From NCBI GenBank assembly GCA_022376515.1, contig WTXI01000613.1:1-11271 (forward strand): a stretch of DNA of 11,271 nucleotides. Direction: 5' to 3'. The notes under the pieces are model-generated. The model did not search any database. It was given only the letters and a program-made list of their open reading frames with translations, and was not told the origin of the DNA. This DNA is from Lactifluus volemus. Taxonomy: Eukaryota > Basidiomycota > Agaricomycetes > Russulales > Russulaceae. Made by a program: the position numbers and the translations under genes. Shown piece by piece: positions 5,875 to 11,271 of this stretch (its first letter is position 1; every line of letters begins with the position of its first letter).

Positions 5875-7103
5875 AGAGCTCGTGCCGCGCGACCTGGGTA
5901 CGAGCCTTAGGACTGAAACGAATGTACATTAGCTACGCCAATGCCAATGCTTTGAATTTGCCCATTTCGTTTTCAAATGTCCACAAAACGGTCGCAGATG
6001 TCGCCTTAGTCGACAGTGGAGCCACGGAAAACTTCCTTGATCAGCGCACAGTCCGCCGATGGGGACTCAGCACTCATAAACTCCCTCACCCCCGCTATGT
6101 CTACAATGTGGATGGAACCCAGAACCAGGCTGGGACACTTACGGAGTATTGTGTTCTTCGCTGTGTCGTGGGGGACAAAGACACTCTCCAGCGGTTCTAT
6201 GTCACCAATCTTGGCAAAGATCGTGTCCTCTTGGGGCACCCCTGGCTCTCAGAGTTCAATCCTCGCATTGATTGGACCAAGGGAGAAGTACAGAACGGAG
6301 GAGTACGGATCGAAACCAAGTGGAGGAAGTTCCAGCGCCCTCGCCAGATATACAAGGACAGGGAGAAGGAACCAGCACGCATTGATCGCACCAATGTGGC
6401 CCAGGAATGGGCCATAAAGGCGCACCAAGAGCAGGTAGCCAGTGGGGAAAAGCACGAGGTGCTACCACCCCAATACCGAGACTATGCGGACGTCTTTGAC
6501 GAAGAAAAATCCCATCGTTTCCCACCTTCACGACCAGAGGATCACGCCATTGTCTTGAAGGAGGACGCCCCAGCTTCCATCAATTGTAAAGTCTATGCCC
6601 TCACGAGAGAGGAGAAGGAAGCGACCCAGAAGTTCTTGAAAGAGAATGAGCAGTGGGGATTCATCGAAAAATCCAACTCTCCTTGGTCGACCCCTTGGTT
6701 CTTTATAAAGAAAAGAGATGGGAGTCTCCGACCCATCCAGGACTATAGGGAGGTGAACAGTTGGACGATTCGAGATGTGTACCCCATCCCTCGCATTGAG
6801 CAAATACTGGAAGCGCTGCATGGACGCACCCTCTTCACGGCACTAGACATTCGTTGGGGCTATCATAACATCCAGATTCGCCCTGAGGATCGATGGAAGG
6901 CCGCATTTAAGACTCCCTTTGGCCTGTACCAACCAAAGGTGATGCTCTTCGGCCTTCAGAACTCTCCAGCCACCTTTCAGCGTTGCATGGATCGGGTCTT
7001 CGCTAAGATCATGAACCGCTACCCAGGGAAGGTGTTTGTGTACATGGACGACGTCTTGGTGGCCACAGGGGGAGATGTGGAGGAACACAGGAGGATAGTC
7101 TGA
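5844..7103 (+). pseudogene. pol: Pol: retropepsin and N-terminal RT (right element)
   Basis: This is entered from gag by a -1 shift near 5871; the frame has no ATG before 5922. The retropepsin has its active site VDSGATENF (DSGAT at 6012-6026), NVDGTQNQAG and the closing block VLLGHPWLSEFNP. A linker of about 100 residues is followed by RT: SPWSTPWFFIKKRDGSLRP, FTALDIRWGYHNIQI (first catalytic Asp), FGLQNSPATFQ and VYMDDVLVAT, with YMDD at 7041-7052. All RT catalytic Asp residues are present. A TGA at 7101-7103 then interrupts the RT just before the thumb, and the same frame carries on without a break on the far side, so this is a point nonsense mutation. An Arg codon CGA changed at its CpG would explain it. 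Confidence 0.93.
5865..5871 (+). promoter_or_regulatory. Gag-pol -1 frameshift heptamer G_GAT_TTT (right element)
   Basis: Gag codons cag-gat-ttt-tga place GGATTTT in the frame G_GAU_UUU directly against the gag stop. A -1 slip enters the pol frame, which is open from 5844, giving a 31-nt overlap. GGAUUUA is the established mouse mammary tumour virus pro-pol slip site, so this form is credible. A one-base loss in the T5 run would look the same. Confidence 0.65.
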
Positions 7104-8882
7104 GAAATCCTCGAGATGTTCCACCAGGAATCCTTCTTCCTCAAACTGTCAAAGTGCAAGTTTGAGCAGACCAGCATTGACTACCTTGGCATCCGCGTGG
7201 AACATGGGACTATCCGCATCGATCCCACGAAGAGGAAAGGACTATCTCAATGGCCTCGAACCTTGTCTTCAGTGAAAGAGGTCCGGAGCACGCTTGGTGT
7301 TTTGGGGTACCAGAGACCATTCATTCCCCACTTTGCACATCTTGCGGCGCCACTCACTGCTTTACTGAAGAAGGGACGACCATTCAAATGGACGGATGAG
7401 TGCACCAAGGCCCTGGATGCACTCCTCCAGATCATAGAGTCCGATCCTGTCCTCCAAAGACCTGACTATGACCACCCCTTCGAGATGGAGGTGGACGCGT
7501 CCCAGTATGCCACTGGGGCCATCCTCTACCAACGAAACGACAAACAGAGGCTCTGTCCAGTGGGCTACCACTCCCAGACATTGAACGAAGCTGAGAGAGG
7601 GTATGACGTCCATGATAGGGAGCTCTTGGCGGTGATTCGGGGTTTGCGACGATGGAGACACTTGTTCCTTTCCTCTCCCTTCACTGCCATTGTGCACACC
7701 GATCATAATAATCTTCGATACTACCGGCAACCCCAGAGAATCAACCGACGCGTGGCAAGGTACCTCAGTGACCTTGCGGACTACAATTACAAACTGGTGC
7801 ACCGCCCAGGCAAGCTGAACAAGGCTGACGCGCTGTCCAGACCACCAGGAGTGGACGAAGGGAAACACGATAACGAAAACACCCTTGTCCTGCCTGACAA
7901 GCTCTTCGCGCGGGCAGCGGAGGTCAGCAGTCTCGAACAACAGGTTTGGGATTGGCAAGCACGCACACCGAGCTATTTCGCAGAGCTGCATCGCTCCTAC
8001 CCACTGGACTCAGTAAATCACCACTGGGTGCACCAAGGAAGACCTGTGGTCGCAGACCAGGAGGATCTGAAGCGACAGATCTTGCATGAGTACCATGACC
8101 ACGCCTTGGCTGGGCACCCAGGCATCGCCACGACGCTTCAGAAGGTGTCTGAGGACTACTGGTGGCCGACGGTGCGACAGTTCGTCCAGAACTACGTTAA
8201 GGGATGTGCAACTTGCCAAATGACGAAACCCAACACTGTGAAACCTAAACCACCATTGATGCCGATCACTGTTGAACCGAAGGCAATCCCTTTTCAGACC
8301 ATTTCCCTTGACCTCATCACCGATCTCCCAGTCTCAAAGGGATATGACTCGATCCTCACAGTAGTGGACCACGATTGCTCGAAGGCAGCCTTCTTCTTGC
8401 CCTGTCAGAAGACAATTGACGCAGAAGAAGTAGCCCGGCTCTATGTGGAGCACATCTTCCCTCTCTTTGGCTGCCCCCACCACGTCATCTCGGACAGAGA
8501 TCCCCGTTTTACTGCACACTTCACCCACCAGATGTGTGAACTGCTAGGAATCACACGGAACATCAGCTCTGCTTATCATCCGCAGACTGATGGACAATCG
8601 GAACGCGCTAATCAGTGGGTGGAGCAGTATTTGCGGATCTATGGAAGCAGCCAACAAGACGACTGGGCGAGCCTTCTTCCTCTTGCCCAATTTGTTCACA
8701 ACTCCTGGCCAAATGCGAGCACAGGGAAGGCTCCCTGTGAGCTCTTGTGGGGCGCAAACCCAATCATCCACCCCTCCGGAAAAAGCACAAATATCCCAGC
8801 GTTACATCAAAGACAAATGTGGCTTAAGGGGCTAGGGAGCGCGCCCAGGATGCTATCAGAAAAGCGCAGGAACTGTGGCTAA
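7104..8882 (+). pseudogene. pol: Pol: RT C-terminus, RNase H and integrase core (right element)
   Basis: This continues the RT frame after the TGA: FFLKLSKCKFEQTSIDYLG is the RT segment that normally follows YMDD. RNase H shows its acidic set in EVDASQYATGAIL, DVHDRELLAV and HTDHNNLRYY, closing with KADALSRP. Integrase has an HHCC zinc domain (HDHALAGHPG ... CATC, about 8093-8217) and the catalytic triad Asp (8310-8312), Asp (8493-8495) and Glu (8601-8603); the last two are separated by 35 residues, the normal D-35-E. HPQTDGQSERAN surrounds the Glu. The frame fails after MWLKG: the GGGG run at 8828-8831 appears one base short and the true continuation is the frame opening at 8828. The last 17 or so residues before TAA (8880-8882) are out of frame. 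Confidence 0.93.
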
Positions 8883-9976
8883 AAAGGCGCCAGAGAAAGA
8901 AGGGTCAAAGGCACTTCTACCCATTCGAAAAAGGACAACAAGTATTGTTGGAGGGAACAAACCTAAAGACAATCTATCCGTCTGCAAAGTTGGGACCCAA
9001 AAGATATGGTCCATTCCCCATCATCGACGTCATTTCCCCAGTGGTGTACCGCCTCCAGCTCCCCCCACACTGGCGCATTCACAATGTCTTCCACGCGTCC
9101 TTGTTAACACCTTACAAGGAGACGGAAGAGCATGGGCGCAACTTCGCAGAGCCGCCACCTGATCTGATGGAAGGCGAACCAGAATATGAGGTGGAGCAGA
9201 TCATTGATGCGCGCAAGAAAGGGAAGGCAGAAAAGCTTGAGTATCTCCTTCGTTGGAAGGGATATTCACCCGCTCATGATAGTTGGGAACCCGCTGACAA
9301 TGTGAAGGCTCCGGAGCTCATTAAGGAGTTCTATCAGCGCAACCCCAATGAGATAGGGGGAGGAAGGATAAAAGCGAAGAGGAAAAGACGAATCCGCACC
9401 ATCGTCACCCCCACTACCTCCTCCTCCATGAGTAATGCCTACAACTTGCGTTCCAGTACCCCAACTCGGAGGATGACTACCTCCAACTCCTCGACTCGTC
9501 GTTCAACTCCCTCGCGGTCTGTGAGGGGGGAGAGTGGTCCCTCTCAGAGGCGTCCCTTACCGAGGACACCCCAGCAGAACCAGCCCAGATCAGCGCCTCC
9601 ACCGTACAGGAGGACCACCCGCTCGCCTCGCCAAGAGCCTCGCCGCAGTCCCTCGTACCATCCGAGGACCCCATCTCCTCTCCCAGGCCCGACGCCGCCT
9701 CCCCAACTCTCGCCTATCCAGGAAGCCCTGGAGACGCTAGCAGCGGACATGAGGTTCCAGCCAGAAGTCATGTCGCTGGAGACCCCCACGCGCTGCGATC
9801 CGAATCCCCTCACGATCCCTGGAAGGTCTTCAGCTGGGCCCAACCTTCTGCAGGTGACGGTGCTCATCAACTCCAGGGGATACGTGCAGCAGATGGGGAC
9901 GGCCTACGTTCACTCGTCGTCGCGTCTTCGTCGCATGGGGGGCCGTCTGGTGGTGATTCCGGAGTCAGCCCTCTGA
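8828..9976 (+). pseudogene. pol: Pol: integrase C-terminus, GPY/F module, chromodomain and tail
   Basis: The open frame begins at the G-run break with an Arg/Lys/Gln helix typical of the segment after the integrase core, then the GPY/F module KLGPKRYGPFPI and the motif HWRIHNVFHASLLTPY. A chromodomain follows at about 9182-9340: YEVEQIIDARKKGKAEKLEY, then LLRWKGYSPAHDSWEPADN, with the aromatic/acidic residues characteristic of the fold. Chromodomains of this group are known to steer integration toward particular chromatin. After KRKRRIRT comes a tail of about 200 residues rich in Arg, Pro and Ser, with the YNLRSS motif seen near the ends of gypsy Pol proteins. The stop is TGA 9974-9976. A -1 slip at 9937-9943 would extend Pol into zinc knuckles. 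Confidence 0.92.
9937..9943 (+). promoter_or_regulatory. Candidate second -1 frameshift heptamer G_GGG_GGC
   Basis: Pol codons atg-ggg-ggc place GGGGGGC in the X_XXY_YYZ frame 30 bases before the pol stop. Slipping back one base enters the frame that stays open through three zinc-knuckle-like motifs to 10326. The form fits the rule, but an all-G heptamer is not a well-studied slip site, and a one-base loss in the G6 run is an equal explanation. Confidence 0.4.
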
Positions 9977-10326
9977 GAATCACTGGCAAGCGCAAGAGGA
10001 GGGGGAAGAAGTCATATTATTGCGGCAAGTGCAACAAGGACGGGGTGGACCACAAGTATGAGAACTGTCCTTTGTGGAGGGAGTGCCTCTATTGCCAGAA
10101 GAGAGGGCACTACTCCCATGACTGTCACCACCCCCATACGCGTTGCACTGTCTATAGGTGCCGGGTCTTCCCTGACCACCAGTACTATGGGAGGAACTGT
10201 CCTGTCAAGGCCACGGAGTTGCGGCCCGTTACTCATCTTTGGGATGAGTATGACGCAGGTGACGTCGACGCAGGTGAGGCGCTTTGGGATGACATTGACT
10301 GGGAGTCCATGGACAGGGGTGACTGA
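9943..10326 (+). CDS. 3' triple zinc-knuckle ORF (possible Pol C-terminal extension)
   Basis: I do not recognise a named family. The frame is open from 9436 (after TAA 9433-9435) to TGA 10324-10326; its first ATG is at 10045, inside the first knuckle, so an independent start there is unlikely. A basic KRKRRGKK stretch precedes three Cys/His clusters: CGKCNKDGVDHKYENC (CX2CX6HX4C), CLYCQKRGHYSHDC (canonical CX2CX4HX4C) and CTVYRCRVFPDHQYYGRNC (CX4CX5HX6C). The tail is strongly acidic with repeated LWD motifs (HLWDEYDAGD, then ALWDDIDW) and a 15-bp tandem duplication at 10252-10277. It likely binds nucleic acid and is probably expressed as a frameshift extension of Pol. Whether the overlapping portion 9436-9942 is translated is unclear. 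Confidence 0.6.
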   Translation, partial: PSGGDSGVSPLRITGKRKRRGKKSYYCGKCNKDGVDHKYENCPLWRECLYCQKRGHYSHDCHHPHTRCTVYRCRVFPDHQYYGRNCPVKATELRPVTHLWDEYDAGDVDAGEALWDDIDWESMDRGD

Positions 10327-10349
10327 GGCGCATGGTGGTACATGCGCCT
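10326..10349 (+). other. Perfect 9-bp hairpin next to the polypurine tract
   Basis: AGGCGCATG, a six-base loop GTGGTA, and CATGCGCCT form a perfect stem. It starts on the last base of the zinc-knuckle stop codon and ends on the base before the polypurine tract. No T-run follows, so it is not a simple terminator; a role in RNA structure near the plus-strand primer is inference. Confidence 0.7.
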
Positions 10350-10360
10350 AGGAGAGAGGG
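10350..10360 (+). promoter_or_regulatory. Polypurine tract
   Basis: AGGAGAGAGGG, eleven purines, ends three bases (TAC) before the 3' LTR. This is the position where RNase H leaves the plus-strand primer in LTR retrotransposons. A gap of three bases is slightly longer than usual. Confidence 0.8.
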
Positions 10361-10363
10361 TAC

Positions 10364-11271
10364 TGTTACGGTTATGCGGGCCGCCCGGCCCATTTCTTAC
10401 TGTTTTCCGTCTGATTTTCGACTTGTGTTGTGACCTAGGACCCTTTCCTTGGCCAGCCCCTTCTGTTCCGCTTCTAGGGGCTGTGCGTCGCCATTTTGGA
10501 CGTGTATTTGACTCAGGGATCATGACTCAAATCTTGAGTCAGCGTTCTTGACTCAGATCTTGAGTCAGACGCACTGAGTCAGTTCTTGAGTCATCAGAAC
10601 TGACTCAGGTCCTTAGTCAATAGTCTTGACTTCGCTACTGTACTGTGACCTTTGTAGGATAGTTGGCTGGCCCTCTGTACGCATAAATAGGGCCCTGTAG
10701 ACGAGCTAAAGCCCAGCTTCAGCTTCGTCTAGAATCGCAGTTCATTGTCTCCTGCTCACACTCGCATCGCATCTCCTCCCTCTCTTGTCATCCCCTCTTC
10801 GTACCTTGATCTAGTACTTCGCGCCACGATCAGACATCTGTGAACTTGTTCCATTTCCTTGAAACTAGTTCCCAGACGCCTGAACCCTAATACGAACGCG
10901 CTGTGAGAAGTAGTTCCCACTTCTCACCCCGCGTCCGCCCTCGAACCTTAGTTCAACCTCACACGAGTGTCCTGGAAGGCGAGACTCCTTGCATTCCATA
11001 TACACTCGCGCCCGTGTTGCGGTTGAACCTACACATCGTCATTTACCCATCTGCCACCGTCTATCCTCTTTAGGAACGGTAACTCCGACCATCGCGTGCG
11101 CCGGCCCGTATTAACCGCCTCGCGCGATACGAACACCGAGAGTTCGCACAGTCAAGTCTACTCCTCCTAGGACCTTGCCTGCGCGTGCTAGAATCGACTA
11201 TTTGGTGTTGCTAGTCTTGTCCGACTCGCCACAGCAAATAGCCAACCGGAACGACGCTCACTTCGAGCCAC
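10364..11271 (+). repeat. 3' LTR of right element (908 of about 928 bp)
   Basis: It matches 2833-3747 from end to end and is cut by the window about 20 bases short of the CA end. By eye it differs from the 5' LTR at three substitutions (two G to A, one C to A) and seven one-base gaps, all of them missing from this copy. The TGASTCA array recurs at 10509-10619, the TATA box at 10683-10689 and the primer sequence at 10715-10725. Confidence 0.95.
10509..10619 (+). promoter_or_regulatory. bZIP site array in 3' LTR
   Basis: This is the second copy of the nine-site array with the same 14/12 alternation. The two substitutions that fall here hit spacers, not sites, so all eight exact heptamers are kept. 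In this position it could drive transcription outward into flanking host DNA. Confidence 0.8.

Larger units (their letters stand above)
2833..11271 (+). mobile_element. Right Ty3/gypsy chromovirus LTR retrotransposon
   Basis: A nearly complete element of about 8.46 kb: 5' LTR, self-primer site, gag, pol (protease-RT-RNase H-integrase-chromodomain), a 3' zinc-knuckle ORF, a polypurine tract and a 3' LTR that lacks about 20 bp at the window edge. Integrase after RNase H defines Ty3/gypsy, and the C-terminal chromodomain makes it a chromovirus. Apart from seven one-base length differences, the LTRs differ at only three positions over about 908 bp, which indicates recent insertion. As written, gag is broken by a one-base shift (about 4910), pol by an in-frame TGA (7101-7103) and a one-base shift (about 8828). 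The gag-pol shift at 5865-5871 looks like native -1 frameshifting. Confidence 0.95.

Noticed and set aside
7362..7991. Minus-strand 209-codon frame
   Set aside because: Lies opposite RNase H and integrase, which match conserved motifs throughout; no domain is recognisable.
9534..9740. Third open frame in the pol tail
   Set aside because: The GC-rich region has few stops in any frame; this frame is short, has no ATG start and leads nowhere.
10045..10326. Separate 93-residue gene starting at ATG 10045
   Set aside because: That ATG lies inside the first Cys/His cluster, and the same frame continues well upstream with a basic stretch; a frameshift extension fits better.

Overview
The window holds two related Ty3/gypsy-type LTR retrotransposons inserted head to head, 63 bp apart; I see no host gene. 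The Gag/Pol architecture, the integrase chromodomain and the apparent self-priming point to a filamentous fungus, most likely a basidiomycete (inferred from the family; no host marker is present).

Left element (1-2769, minus strand, cut by the left edge). Read right to left it has a 478-bp 5' LTR (2292-2769), an 11-nt self-primer binding site, gag (2250 to 614) with a CCHC zinc knuckle, a canonical -1 slippery heptamer, then pol: a retropepsin and the start of the protease/RT linker, running off the edge at position 1. Gag carries a tandem TGA-TGA and a one-base shift, and pol carries a one-base shift just after the protease, so this copy is defective as written.

Spacer 2770-2832: nothing recognisable; its last five bases are the presumptive target-site duplication of the right element.

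Right element (2833-11271, plus strand, all but about 20 bp). Two nearly identical LTRs (935 bp, and 908 bp visible) flank an 11-nt self-primer binding site, gag (poly-Gly linker, capsid, zinc knuckle), a -1 frameshift site, pol (retropepsin, RT, RNase H, integrase with HHCC/DDE/GPY-F, chromodomain and a long Arg/Pro/Ser tail), a second possible -1 frameshift into a triple zinc-knuckle ORF, a 9-bp hairpin and a polypurine tract. Gag and pol contain two one-base shifts and one in-frame TGA, so this copy is also interrupted as written. The near-identical LTRs imply a young insertion.

How the parts would work: the LTR drives transcription from a TATA box. In both elements the first 11 nt of the predicted RNA match the primer-binding site exactly, which is the Tf1/sushi self-priming mode. 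Gag packages the RNA, the protease matures Gag-Pol, RT/RNase H copies the RNA, and the integrase with its chromodomain directs insertion.

Points most worth following: (1) a nine-site TGASTCA (Gcn4/AP-1 type) array with strictly alternating 14/12-bp spacing in U3; (2) a 1.3-kb stretch from the predicted transcription start well into gag with no ATG in any frame, which implies non-AUG initiation of Gag; (3) a C-terminal zinc-knuckle module downstream of the chromodomain, reached through a G_GGG_GGC heptamer.
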